A stretch of 64,000 nt of DNA from Brevibacterium sp. 'Marine' (lineage in GTDB: Bacteria > Actinomycetota > Actinomycetes > Actinomycetales > Brevibacteriaceae), in assembly GCF_012844365.1 (NCBI RefSeq), contig NZ_CP051626.1, forward strand, positions 3,162,001-3,226,000. Reading direction: 5' to 3'. This document shows positions 1 to 10,031 of the stretch, piece after piece (position 1 is the stretch's first letter; the number at the start of each line of letters is the position of its first letter). A model generated the notes under the pieces. The model was given only the letters and a program-made list of their open reading frames with translations, had not been told where the DNA came from and made no database searches. The position numbers and the translations under genes were made by a program.

Positions 1-2
1 AG

Positions 3-1844
3 GTGCGTGCCGGTGCCGCTGCGATGCGCCGCGAAACCTTCCACGCCGGCATGTGGGCCACCCGCGCACCGCTGTGGATGTGGCCCGCACTGCTCGTCAT
101 CACCGGAATCGGTGCGGCCCTGCGCTTCTTCCGCCTCGACTTCCCGCACCGCCTGATCTTCGACGAGACCTACTACGTCAAGGACGGCTACTCGGTCTTC
201 AACTTCGGCTACGAACGCTCCTGGCCCGAGAACGCCGACGACTCCTTCAACGCCGGCGACCCCAGCGTCATCGAGCCCACTCCCGAATACGTCGTACACC
301 CGCCCCTGGGCAAATGGCTCATCGGGTGGGGCATCGACCTCTTCGGCGCCGACGACTCATTCGGCTGGCGCTTCACCGTGGCGATCATCGGCACCCTGAC
401 GATCTTCCTCCTCGGCGTCATCGCGTGGAAGCTCTTCCGCTCGGCATTCTTCGCCTGCGTCGCCGCCGGCCTGCTCGCCATCGACGGCGAGCACTTCGTC
501 CACTCTCGCACGAGCCTGCTCGACATCGTGCTCATGGCCTTCGTCCTCCTCGCCTTCTTCTTCATCCTCCTCGACCGCGAGCAGGTGACGAAGCGCCTGG
601 CCACCTGGACCCAGCGCACCGCGGAGATCGACAGCTTCGCACCGGCCCTCCCACAGCAGAATCCAGATCCCCTCGCCGAGGCGGCTGCCACTCCCCCACC
701 GACCCCCACCGAGGCGGCCGTCTCCACCCCATCCTCCCCATCCGAGGTTCCCCGAACCTTCCCGACCGAACTCAGCGAGTCGATCTCTGCCGTCCCCTTC
801 ACCGAGGCGGCCCCGCCCACCGCAGCCACCCAACGTCGGCCTCGGACCAGGTCAAGGGACGTGATCAACTTCGGGCCCCGCCTCGGCGCGCGTCCCTGGA
901 TCTTCGCGGCGGGGATCAGCCTCGGCCTGGCTACGGGAGTGAAGTGGTCGGGTCTGTATGCGCTGGCGGTGTTCGGGATTCTGCTCGTGCTGTGGGACGT
1001 GCATTCGCGGTCTCGGGCCGGGGTCGTACATCCGTGGCTGGGGATGCTCATCCGCGACAGCATCCCATCGTTCTTCAAGCTCGTGCCGATCGCGCTCGTG
1101 ACCTATGTGGCGTGCTGGACCGGGTGGATCCGGTCGGACGATGCGTGGGACAGGCAGTGGGCTGCGGAGAATTTCGGTTGGTGGAGTGCGCTGCCGAAGT
1201 GGTTGGACTGGCTGCCGTCGTTGGCGCACTACCACTACACGGCGTACTCGTTCCACGTCGGCCTGGACTCGGAACATCCGTACATGTCGAACCCGTGGGG
1301 TTGGATCGTGCAGTGGCGGCCGACGTCGTTCTACTACGAGTCCTACGACAAGGGCGATATGGGGTGCACGGTCGCGAAGTGCTCGTCGGCGATCACTTCG
1401 GTGGGCAACCCTGTGATCTGGGGCTTGGCCGCGTTGGCTGTGCTCGTCTGCCTCGTCGTGTGGATCATCCGCCGAGACGTCCGCCCGGCCGTCATCCTCG
1501 CCGGCCTCGCCGCGACTTGGCTGCCGTGGTTCGCCTACCAGGAGCGGACGATCTTCACCTTCTACACCATCGTCATGGTGCCGTTCGTCGTGTTGGCCGT
1601 GACGTACTGTCTGACCCTGGTGTGGGGTCGGGTGCCTGCGGGCGGTGGACAGGTGGCCGCTGCCCCTTCGAAGAAGCAACGATTCGCCCGGATCTCGGCG
1701 GCACTGTTCGCCAGACGATTGAGCGTCGGCATCTTCCTTGTCGCAGCGATCCTCGCATTCGCCTACTTCTGGCCCATCTACACCGGCGAAGTCATCCCGT
1801 TCTCGGCCTGGAACAACCGCATGTGGAACATCACCTGGCGCTGA
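3..1844 (+). CDS. Protein O-mannosyltransferase family (PMT, GT39-like), possibly 5'-incomplete
   Basis: Polytopic GT-C enzyme expected to transfer mannose from polyprenyl-phosphate-mannose to Ser/Thr of exported proteins. Seen: the family DE pair in FDETYYVKD (residues 54-55) in the first outer loop, VHPPLGKW near residue 98, and about ten hydrophobic segments. Reading begins with GTG at base 3; because the window starts here an upstream start cannot be excluded, and ATG at 24 is an alternative. Odd: residues about 201-286 are a Pro/Ala/Ser/Thr-rich insert between helices, whose DNA carries three copies of a CCGAGGCGGC word (671-685, 709-720, 801-812). The family is clear; the substrate is inferred from the family. 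Confidence 0.88.
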   Translation: MRAGAAAMRRETFHAGMWATRAPLWMWPALLVITGIGAALRFFRLDFPHRLIFDETYYVKDGYSVFNFGYERSWPENADDSFNAGDPSVIEPTPEYVVHPPLGKWLIGWGIDLFGADDSFGWRFTVAIIGTLTIFLLGVIAWKLFRSAFFACVAAGLLAIDGEHFVHSRTSLLDIVLMAFVLLAFFFILLDREQVTKRLATWTQRTAEIDSFAPALPQQNPDPLAEAAATPPPTPTEAAVSTPSSPSEVPRTFPTELSESISAVPFTEAAPPTAATQRRPRTRSRDVINFGPRLGARPWIFAAGISLGLATGVKWSGLYALAVFGILLVLWDVHSRSRAGVVHPWLGMLIRDSIPSFFKLVPIALVTYVACWTGWIRSDDAWDRQWAAENFGWWSALPKWLDWLPSLAHYHYTAYSFHVGLDSEHPYMSNPWGWIVQWRPTSFYYESYDKGDMGCTVAKCSSAITSVGNPVIWGLAALAVLVCLVVWIIRRDVRPAVILAGLAATWLPWFAYQERTIFTFYTIVMVPFVVLAVTYCLTLVWGRVPAGGGQVAAAPSKKQRFARISAALFARRLSVGIFLVAAILAFAYFWPIYTGEVIPFSAWNNRMWNITWR

Positions 1845-1915
1845 GCCGTCGGCGTCAGCGTGCACCTGTGCCCCGCACTGGCTCCGTCGAATCACGCCGC
1901 TGTCGGCTTCGCACA

Positions 1916-2040
1916 GAGCGTCATCGACTTCTGTCCCGAGCGTCATCGACTTTTGATCAGATACTCATGTTCGAACCGGATTAACCGTCCAAAAGTCGAT
2001 GAGACGTTGTCGCGCACCTGCACAAAAGTCGATGAGGCTC
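1916..2040. repeat. Cluster of two direct and two inverted copies of a 15-18 bp word
   Basis: GAGCGTCATCGACTTYTG occurs at 1916-1933 and 1938-1955; its inverse, CAAAAGTCGATGAG, occurs at 1990-2003 and 2023-2036 (the latter extends to GGCTC at 2040). The cluster lies in the 333-base gap between the mannosyltransferase gene and the glycan operon. The inverted pairs could fold into alternative long hairpins. No gene is seen in the rest of the gap. Confidence 0.7.
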
Positions 2041-2177
2041 CCACCGGCTCTGCCCACTCAGCACCCACCGCCCGCGGCCTGCCGGTGCAACCGTCACGGG
2101 TTCGCCATCGGAGGGTCGCCTCGGCGACATGGCGTGTTCACCTTGAGGTAACACCCCGTCGTTAGCGTCGAATCATT

Positions 2178-3607
2178 GTGAATGACCATTCGACGACCTA
2201 CGAGCCCAACGCAGCCGAGTTTCAGTCAGAAATGAAGCCGGATGCGCGCACCACCGTGGCCGCGGACCAGGCGGCAGAAAGCACCACCCCAGTGGCAGGC
2301 AGTGCCGCGGCAGACACCTCCCCAGCGGCAGGCCCTTCCCCGGCAGGCAGCACCTCCCCCACTCCCCACCGCACCGTCGCGATCATCCCCGCGCGCGGAG
2401 GATCCAAGGGCATCCCGCTGAAGAACCTGCAGAAGGTCGCCGGAATCTCGCTGCTCGCCCGCGCCATCAACGCCGCCCAGGCCAGCCCCAGCATCGATCG
2501 CGTGATCGTCTCGACCGACCACGACGGAATCGCCGCCGAAGCCCTGCGCGCCGGCGCCGAGGTGGCCCACCGCCCCGCCGGGATCGCCGGCGACACCGCC
2601 ACCAGCGAATCCGCGCTCATCCACACCCTGTCGACCCTCGACGAGGACTTCGACATCACCGTATTCATGCAGTGCACCTCGCCGTTCATCGACTCCGCCT
2701 CGATCGAGAACGCAGTGCGCACGGTCCGTGACGACCACGCCGATGTCGTCTTCTCCGCCGTCGAAGACCACTCCTTCCTGTGGCGCCTCGACGACGACAC
2801 TCAGGCCGTGGCCGTCGGACACGAATCCAGCTTCCGTCCGCGCCGCCAGGACCGTGCCAAGCACTTCAACGAAACCGGCGCGTTCTACGTCATGCGCACC
2901 TCCGGCCTCATCGAGCACGAGCACCGCTTCTTCGGCCGCATCGGCATCGAGGAGGTCCCGCCCGAGCACGCCCGCGAGATCGACGACATGTCCGACCTCA
3001 CCCTCGTCCGCGCCATCGCCTCGACTCAGGAGACCGCCCAGGTCATCGACGTCGACGCCCTCGTCACCGACTTCGACGGCGTCCACACCGACGACGGCGC
3101 CTATGTCGACGAGGACGGAAACGAACAGGTTCGCGTCCACCGCGGCGACGGTATGGGCATCTCCCGCCTCGTGAAGTCCGGGGTGCCCGTGATGATCCTG
3201 TCGAAGGAACGCAACCCGGTCGTCACCCGCCGGGCGGAGAAGCTGCGCGTCGACGTCGCCCAGGGCATCGACAACAAGGCCGGCATCCTCGACGCATGGA
3301 TCACCGCCAACGACCTCGACCCGGCTCGCGTCGCCTACGTCGGCAACGACATCAACGACCTCGAGGCCTTCGACGTCGTCGGCTGGCCCGTCGCCGTCGC
3401 CGACGCCCACCCGCGAGTCCTCGCCGCCGCCCGCGTCATCCTCGACCGGCCGGGCGGACGAGGTGCGGTGCGTGAGGTCTGCGACCTCATTCCCATCCCC
3501 GCCGAAGCGGCCGACCCCCTTCCGAATCCGACCCTGACCTCACTGCGGCAGCAGCCGCAGTTCACCCACCGCGCGGAGAATTCGCGTGCCAACCGAAAGC
3601 AGGTTTC

Positions 3608-3611
<4 letters not shown>
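2178..3611 (+). CDS. neuA: CMP-nonulosonate (acylneuraminate) cytidylyltransferase fused to a KdsC-like HAD phosphatase
   Basis: Activates a nine-carbon 2-keto acid sugar with CTP; the second domain would remove a phosphate from the sugar-phosphate precursor. Domains: residues 1-62 Ala/Pro/Thr-rich tail; about 65-285 NeuA nucleotidyltransferase with IIPARGGSKGIPLKN; about 290-450 HAD domain with DFDGVHTDD (nucleophile Asp near 297) and late GNDINDLEAF. The GTG at 2178 gives the longest frame; ATG at 2232 would trim the disordered tail without touching the domains, so the start is uncertain. It is the first gene of the glycan run and overlaps the synthase gene by 4 bases. NeuA-HAD fusions are known in animals and some bacteria. 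The exact sugar (Neu5Ac, Kdn, other) is not fixed by sequence. Confidence 0.9.
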
Positions 3612-4495
<884 letters not shown>

Positions 4496-4506
4496 GCAAT
4501 CGGCAA

Positions 4507-4544
4507 AGCCACCTCGGCGAGGTTCTTCCCCCGCCGAGGTGGCT
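4507..4544 (+). terminator. Hairpin after the synthase gene
   Basis: Perfect 13-bp stem AGCCACCTCGGCG (4507-4519) / CGCCGAGGTGGCT (4532-4544) with a 12-nt loop, followed by CTTCCC. It has no long T run. It lies between the neuB-like stop and the GT2 start, so it may attenuate rather than end transcription of the downstream glycosyltransferases. Confidence 0.6.
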
Positions 4545-4609
4545 CTTCCCTGTCCGCCCCACCGACGGTCGGGTGACCCGACCTTGACCGCACCTTCCGG
4601 AGAAGCACC

Positions 4610-5605
4610 GTGACCGATTTCGACTTGAGCATCATCATCCCCGCGAAAGATGGTGCCCCCTACCTGAGCACACTGTTCCGCTCACTGCGGCAGCAGGGCC
4701 CCGTGTGGGACCGCACTCAGCTGATCTTCGTCAACGACGGATCGAGCGATGAGACACCAGAGCTGCTGGAGAAATTCAGCACGTGGTTCCCTCATTTCGA
4801 GGTGCTCACCAACCCCGAGGCAACGGGACTCGCCAATGCCCGGAACAAGGGTCTGGCATCTGCTCGGGGCGAACACATCATCTTCCTCGATGGGGACGAT
4901 TGGCTGGCTCCGGGGCATCTGTCCTCGATGCTGGCGGCGGCGCACAGGCTCGGAGTCGATTTCATCCGCTGTGACCATACGACGGTGGAGGGGACCAAAC
5001 GGGTGCGCAAACTCGCGCCGATGTCGGTCCGTGATGTGCCGTTGGACCCCAAGGTGGGGATCCTGCCCGTCTACGAATCGACAATGGTCGACTATCCGTT
5101 CGCGTGGGCAGGCGTCTTCCACCGGAGGGTGCTCGAACAGGGGATCCTCCATTTCCCGGAGAACTTCATGACCGCCGAAGACCGGTCCTGGATCTGGCGG
5201 CTGCATCTGCAGGCCGAGTCCTTCGCCGTCGTCGATGCTCCGGGGATCCTCTATCGACGCGGGCTGGCAGGGTCCCTGTCGCGGATCGTCGACATCCGAC
5301 AGCTGGATTTCATCCGCGCTTTCGGACAGATCTTCGACCTCGTCGCCGCCGAACCGGACGCCGACCGACTGTGGCCGAAGGCGATCCGCAACTGGCTGGC
5401 CATCCTCGACCATCAGATCAATCGTTTCGCAGCGTCCCCGGCGTCGCTGCGGCACCAGCTGAGGCGGGGTGCGCGAACGATTTCGGCGAAGATTCCGCCC
5501 GAGTATCTGCGTGAGGAATTCGTCCTGCAGAAACAGGGACGGCAGCTCAACGTCAGCAGCTACCTCAATGACGCACCCTCGTTAGTGCTGGAGATGGTGA
5601 AGTGA
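4610..5605 (+). CDS. GT2 family glycosyltransferase
   Basis: GT-A fold glycosyltransferase of 331 aa, cytoplasmic. N-terminal SIIIPAKDGAPYLSTLFRSL, VNDGSSDETPELLEKF and the metal-binding FLDGDDWLAPGHL (about residues 93-105) are typical of GT2; AEDRSWIW near 187 fits the catalytic ED region. GTG at 4610 follows CCGGAG at a reasonable distance. Its stop overlaps the next GTG (GTGA), coupling it to the polysialyltransferase-like gene. It probably builds part of the nonulosonate-containing glycan, for example the primer or an alternate sugar. Donor and linkage are unknown. Confidence 0.85.
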   Translation: MTDFDLSIIIPAKDGAPYLSTLFRSLRQQGPVWDRTQLIFVNDGSSDETPELLEKFSTWFPHFEVLTNPEATGLANARNKGLASARGEHIIFLDGDDWLAPGHLSSMLAAAHRLGVDFIRCDHTTVEGTKRVRKLAPMSVRDVPLDPKVGILPVYESTMVDYPFAWAGVFHRRVLEQGILHFPENFMTAEDRSWIWRLHLQAESFAVVDAPGILYRRGLAGSLSRIVDIRQLDFIRAFGQIFDLVAAEPDADRLWPKAIRNWLAILDHQINRFAASPASLRHQLRRGARTISAKIPPEYLREEFVLQKQGRQLNVSSYLNDAPSLVLEMVK

Positions 5606-7059
5606 AACAGATCTTCCTGGCCTCGACCCTGTTCGAGCTCGTCTGCCTGGCAGCCGGAATCGACGGCGGTGACTACGACCGGCCGGCGGCTCCGGCGCTG
5701 ATGGGAACCGAAGGGCTCGCGCCCGACGACGCTCCGGCACCGACCGAGCGGATCCTCCTGGTCAGCAACAATGCCGTCGTCATGGAGCTCTCGGAGTCAT
5801 TCGTCGACTCGCCGGGGGCCGCCTCGTTGATCGCCCGTTTCGATCGGGTCGTCGATCTCAACGAAGCCCTCGCGCCTCTGTACGTCCATCCTTCGTCGTG
5901 GCGACCCGATCATGCGGATCTGCCCGTTGTGGAATCGTATCTGCGTGGCCGCTGGGGGCTGGACGACACCGACGAGATCGAGCTCGTGATCGAATCACCC
6001 CAGGTCAACCCGGCCATTGCACTCGGCCGAGTGTTCTCCCGGGCGACGATCAGGGTGCATGCCGACGGGCTGATGAGCTTCGGCCCGACCCGCAATCAGA
6101 TTCCGCTGACGAACGGTCAGCGCATGTCCGTGCTGCATTATCTGCCGCTGGTGCCGGGGATCTCGCCGAAGCTGCTCCGCGAATTCGGCATCGTCCACCG
6201 CCCACTGAGCGTCGAGTCGTTCACCGGTGTGGTGCGCGAGCTCGGCGAGCATTCGGCCGAGGCGCTGGAGGACGAGCTGGGCGACGTTCTCAGCGCCGCG
6301 CCGTCGAAGAACCGTCCGTGGGCACTGGTTGTCGGCCAGTATCTGTCGGCGCTGGGACTCATCACCTCCGAGGAGGAGACGCAGCTGCACATCGAGATGA
6401 TCGAGGCCGCTGCTGCCCGCGGCATGGAGGTCGTGGTGTTCAAACCGCACCCGGCGGCTCCGCCTTCGCAGACGGGACCGCTGTTCGAGGCGGCACAACG
6501 ACTCGGCATCACACTGCTGCTGTTCGACCTGCCCGTCATGGCCGAGGTCATCATCGATCGGCTGTCTCCCGACCTCATCGTCGGCGGGTTCTCGACCGCG
6601 CTGATGACTGCTCGCCAGATCTATCAGGTGCCCGCCCTGGCCGTGGGGACGGATCTGCTGCTCGAAGCCATCGCTCCCTACCAGAACAGCAACCGCATTC
6701 CGCTGACGATCATCTCCGAGATCTGCGACGGCAGCGCCCCGGACAGAGCCGAAGCGCATCCGCAGCTGGCGCGTCTGCTCGCGGCAGTCACCTACTGCAT
6801 GGCACCGACCTTGTCGCACGATCTGCGCGACGCGGCGACCGACTTCCTCACAGAGGTCTTCGACGAGCACATCGGCGGCGATTCCGCCGACCGGTTCGGC
6901 CGCTATTTCAAACGCCGACGCCTCACCGCGCTCGCTCTGCCGGGCAGCACGACGAAAGCGTTCGCTCCGAAGCGGATGATCAGACGGTCGGGAACGCTCG
7001 TGATCAAAGCGGTGGCAAGAAAACAACAACGCATCATGAAACGGATCCAACAGCGGTGA
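5602..7059 (+). CDS. Alpha-2,8-polysialyltransferase family protein
   Basis: Likely sialyl- or nonulosonyl-transferase extending a polymer with CMP-activated sugar. The start MKQIFLASTLFELVCLAAGI and the overall 485-aa GT-B-like layout match the bacterial polysialyltransferase family (Pfam POLYST type). Bacterial sialyltransferase signatures are visible: an acidic-Gly element (HADGLMSFGP, near residue 150), an HP motif in FKPHPAAPP (near 285) and a later GGFSTALM Ser/Thr motif. It is translationally coupled at both ends. The C-terminus is strongly basic (KAVARKQQRIMKRIQQR), suggesting membrane association. The family is well supported; the polymer made is inference. Confidence 0.8.
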   Translation: MKQIFLASTLFELVCLAAGIDGGDYDRPAAPALMGTEGLAPDDAPAPTERILLVSNNAVVMELSESFVDSPGAASLIARFDRVVDLNEALAPLYVHPSSWRPDHADLPVVESYLRGRWGLDDTDEIELVIESPQVNPAIALGRVFSRATIRVHADGLMSFGPTRNQIPLTNGQRMSVLHYLPLVPGISPKLLREFGIVHRPLSVESFTGVVRELGEHSAEALEDELGDVLSAAPSKNRPWALVVGQYLSALGLITSEEETQLHIEMIEAAAARGMEVVVFKPHPAAPPSQTGPLFEAAQRLGITLLLFDLPVMAEVIIDRLSPDLIVGGFSTALMTARQIYQVPALAVGTDLLLEAIAPYQNSNRIPLTIISEICDGSAPDRAEAHPQLARLLAAVTYCMAPTLSHDLRDAATDFLTEVFDEHIGGDSADRFGRYFKRRRLTALALPGSTTKAFAPKRMIRRSGTLVIKAVARKQQRIMKRIQQR

Positions 7060-8057
7060 CACCGAAGAAGAAGCGCCGGAGCGCCGTCGCTTTCGTCGAA
7101 TCCCCTCTGCAGTTCCTCTCTGCACTCGAATCCCATGAGCCGACAGAGGATCTGCTCATTCGGGCGCGGGCGAGCGCGAAGGGCATGACGTCCTTCCTCG
7201 ATGCCTTCGACCCGGCCTGGCTGCCGAAGAACGTCCGCCTCGACCGTGACGGGGCGAAGCCGGGACTGCTGCGCAAGACGGCCTTCGACCGGATCTACCT
7301 CGGCGACGCCTGCTCCGGTCAGGTGCACAGAGCCTTGGCGCTGGCGTATCTCGAGCGCCGCATGCCCGAGGTCGTCATCCTCGACGACGGTCTGGCCACG
7401 TATTCGGCGATCGAGATCCTCACGGCCAAACGCGGTCCCCTCGTGCGGCCCCGGCAGAAGCTCAAGGCCTCACGCACGGTCATGGCCGCGCACGTCGCCG
7501 ACCGGCTGCGGGGCCTGGCGACGGTGGGCAAACTGCGCTGGCACACCGCCCTGCCGGTGGCCAAATCACTGCGCAAGGCGTTCCTCAGATCCGGCGGCGA
7601 GATCACCCGCCACCGGTTCGAACACCTCCAGACCCTGCCCACCGGCGGCAGCCACCCGCGAGACAACCCGGTCATCGGTTCGTCCCTGGCCGCCGACGGA
7701 CTCATCGACGCCTTCGCCTACCGGGCCTGGGTCGATGACATCATCGACGCTCACGGATCGATCACCTATTATCCGCATCGGCGTGAGACCGAGGAGTTCC
7801 TCACCGACCTCGGCCGTGATGAGCGGGTGCGGATCAAGAACCTCGGACTGCCGATCGAGCTGCGGCTGATCAATCTGCCGCCGGACTCGACGATCCGCAG
7901 CCTGCCGTCGACCGCGGCGGTGTCCCTGGCCGTGCTCAATCCGGACGTGACGATCGACGTCACCGAGATCCCCGCGAAGTGGTGGACCGGCGCCTCACCC
8001 GATAGTCTGCGAAAGTCCCTCAACGCCCAGTCGGTCAAGGCAGATGACGATTCCTGA
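7056..8057 (+). CDS. Putative sialyltransferase-like glycosyltransferase (GT52-like)
   Basis: 333 aa from GTG 7056, which overlaps the previous stop (GTGA); a longer open frame upstream is only the antiparallel reading of the previous gene. AFVESPLQFLSALES at the N-terminus resembles the opening of GT52 lipooligosaccharide sialyltransferases. Two motifs support this: LDDGLATYS (near residue 110) matches the (D/E)(D/E)G motif, and YYPHRRETEEF (near 237) stands where HP is expected, with Arg replacing Pro. Its place directly after a polysialyltransferase-like gene and downstream of neuA/neuB supports use of a CMP-nonulosonate donor. I am not certain of the family. Confidence 0.6.
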   Translation: MTPKKKRRSAVAFVESPLQFLSALESHEPTEDLLIRARASAKGMTSFLDAFDPAWLPKNVRLDRDGAKPGLLRKTAFDRIYLGDACSGQVHRALALAYLERRMPEVVILDDGLATYSAIEILTAKRGPLVRPRQKLKASRTVMAAHVADRLRGLATVGKLRWHTALPVAKSLRKAFLRSGGEITRHRFEHLQTLPTGGSHPRDNPVIGSSLAADGLIDAFAYRAWVDDIIDAHGSITYYPHRRETEEFLTDLGRDERVRIKNLGLPIELRLINLPPDSTIRSLPSTAAVSLAVLNPDVTIDVTEIPAKWWTGASPDSLRKSLNAQSVKADDDS

Positions 8058-9489
8058 ACCAGGCGACCCCCACTACAGTGGGCCGATCTTTCCGCCGTCG
8101 CTCTCCGACGTCCCGCCGCGGCCCTCGCATCTGACCGAGCGCACCCGCGCGGACGGTCAGTCATCGCAGTCGACCTACCCGGACGGACCGGTGCTGCCGC
8201 CTCGGCGATCGGCCGGGTTCGCCCCGATCCGCATTCTCTCGATCTCCGACAGCGAATCCTACCTCAAGTGGGCGACCCAGCTGCTGTCGTCCCTGCCGGA
8301 TGTCGAGGGACGCGTGTTCCTCGTCGACAACCCGATCCTGCCGACCGACGAGCAGATCGCCAGCGCCGTCGCCGGCACCGACTGGGAACACCGCGAGGTG
8401 CCCGTCATCGCCCGATCCGACCTTGCCCGCATCATCGCCGACCACTCCCCCGATATCGTCATCGGCGCTGCCACCGGCCCGATCGTCGCCCAGGTCTTCC
8501 TCACCGCGCATACCCGCACCGACAGGCCGGCGTTGGTCTCGGGGCTGCCCGGAATGGGCCTGCCCGCCAGCGGCAAGGGGATGAATTATCGCCGGCTGAT
8601 GGATGCGTTCATCGCCCATTCCTCCGCCGAGGTGACCGCCTACACCGAGGCGAGCGCGCGGTCGCAGGTGCCCTGCGAGGTGCTGTTGGCCCGCCTGCCG
8701 ATGCTGCGCTCGGAGGGCATCCCGCAGCTGACTGCATCCCCCATCGCCGAGGCGGCCCCGCCGTCGGTCGGCTCCCCGCCCTCCCCGCCCTCTCCTGTCG
8801 GTGCCCCGCAGATCGGCGCTCCTGCGCTCCCGCGCACCCTCGTCTTCGCACCGCAGGCGAAGGTCCCGGCCGAGCGTGCCGACCGCGAGGCGATCATCGC
8901 CGCCGTGGCCGACTTCGCCGACCGGCACCCGGAGTCGACGGCAGTGATCAAGATGCGCTCGCGACCCGGTGAGTTCGAAACCCACCACGAGCAGCATTCC
9001 TACTTCGAGATCCTCGACGACTTCCGCACCCGCGAAGTCCCCGGTGCGGCACGCATCGAGTTGGGCTATGGTCCCCTCAGCGACTTCCTCACCGACGGCT
9101 CGGCGCTGGTCACCGTGTCCTCGACGGCGGCACTCGAATCCATCGATCGCGGCATTCCGACCCTGCTCATCTCGGACTTCGGCTTCGACGCCGGACTGCT
9201 CAATGAGGTCTTCGAAGGCTCCGGCGCCACCGGCACATTGGCCGATGTCGCTGCCGGATCAATCGGATTCCCTGACCCGGAATGGCTGACCGAGAACTAC
9301 TTCCACGTGCAAGACGGACAGCTGCGCCGCGACCTCGGGCTGCTGGCGACCCGCGCGCAGGCCGGTCAGCTGCCGAATCGGCGGGCCGCGCTGCTCAAGC
9401 AGAAGCGGATGCTGCTTCGTGCCGAGCTGCGCACCGTCACCCCGGCCCCCGTCGTCAGCGCCTACCGCAAACTGCGTCGCACCCGCTGA
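8044..9489 (+). CDS. Putative glycosyltransferase (DUF6716-like) of the nonulosonate cluster
   Basis: 481 aa, overlapping the preceding gene by 14 bases. Begins with about 55 disordered Pro-rich residues, then a GT-B-like body (IRILSISDSESYLKWATQLL; VIGAATGPIVAQVFL; GLPGMGLPASGKGM). The C-terminal half has LGYGPLSDFLTDGSALVTVSSTAALES, where VSSTA resembles the Ser-Ser/Thr motif of bacterial sialyltransferases. It looks like the actinobacterial putative glycosyltransferase family DUF6716 from memory. Odd: residues about 233-266 are a Pro/Ala insert whose DNA contains ATCGCCGAGGCGGCC (8743-8757). Its role (transfer, export or regulation of the glycan) is unproven. Confidence 0.6.
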   Translation: MTIPEPGDPHYSGPIFPPSLSDVPPRPSHLTERTRADGQSSQSTYPDGPVLPPRRSAGFAPIRILSISDSESYLKWATQLLSSLPDVEGRVFLVDNPILPTDEQIASAVAGTDWEHREVPVIARSDLARIIADHSPDIVIGAATGPIVAQVFLTAHTRTDRPALVSGLPGMGLPASGKGMNYRRLMDAFIAHSSAEVTAYTEASARSQVPCEVLLARLPMLRSEGIPQLTASPIAEAAPPSVGSPPSPPSPVGAPQIGAPALPRTLVFAPQAKVPAERADREAIIAAVADFADRHPESTAVIKMRSRPGEFETHHEQHSYFEILDDFRTREVPGAARIELGYGPLSDFLTDGSALVTVSSTAALESIDRGIPTLLISDFGFDAGLLNEVFEGSGATGTLADVAAGSIGFPDPEWLTENYFHVQDGQLRRDLGLLATRAQAGQLPNRRAALLKQKRMLLRAELRTVTPAPVVSAYRKLRRTR

Positions 9490-9505
9490 CTGTCGGCCAA
9501 GGCGT

Positions 9506-10018
9506 TCAGCCGCGGTCGTCGGGGACTCGGCTCGATTCCTCCATCGGCACGACCACCTCGGTGTCGGGGTTTTCGTCCTTGAACACCCACGTGCGGTAGG
9601 CGTAGAACCGGAAGACCATCGCCAATCCGATGCCGATGACGTTCGTCGAGATGTTGTAGCTGAGCTGGTCGCGCATATCGAGCAGATACCAGGTCACGCC
9701 GAGTGGGATGACGGTGATGATCATGCCGGCGAGGTTGACCGCGACGAACAGGACGACGCCGCGCATGTTCGAGCTCGTGGTCCGGTCGCCGTAGGTCCAG
9801 AGCTTGTTGCCGAGCCACACGACGACCATCGCGAGGATCGTCGAGATGATCTTCGACTTGATCGGGCTGCCCTCGAGCAGAGCCGGGATCGGCCCGAGTC
9901 CGTAGGCCAGCAGGTTCGACAGGCCGACGTCGACGATATAGCCGAGCCCGCCGACGGCGAGGAACTTGAAGGCTTCCACCGCCAGGCGCCGGAGACGGAC
10001 CGAGAATGACTCTTTCAT
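9506..10018 (-). CDS. GtrA family membrane protein
   Basis: 170 aa with four predicted helices and the GtrA pattern FKFLAVGGLGYIVDVGLSNLL at the start and FRFYAYRTWVFKDE near the end. GtrA proteins are thought to help flip polyprenyl-phosphate-linked sugars across the membrane. It is the last gene of a reverse operon, 13 bases after the large membrane protein and downstream of a GT2 polyprenyl-phosphate glycosyltransferase. This gives the classical transfer/flip/attach trio. The short tail after the last helix is charged. Confidence 0.85.
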   Translation of the reverse strand: MKESFSVRLRRLAVEAFKFLAVGGLGYIVDVGLSNLLAYGLGPIPALLEGSPIKSKIISTILAMVVVWLGNKLWTYGDRTTSSNMRGVVLFVAVNLAGMIITVIPLGVTWYLLDMRDQLSYNISTNVIGIGLAMVFRFYAYRTWVFKDENPDTEVVVPMEESSRVPDDRG

Positions 10019-10031
10019 AACTGCACTCAGT

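Noticed and set aside
2226-3410. 394-codon reverse frame opposite the NeuA-HAD gene
   Set aside because: Val/Asp/Gly-rich antisense shadow typical of high-GC coding DNA; no motif.
5898-7055. N-terminal extension giving a 719-residue protein ending at 8057
   Set aside because: The first 386 codons overlap the polysialyltransferase-like gene in another frame and are Arg/Ala/Gly-rich nonsense. The real start is the overlapping GTG at 7056.
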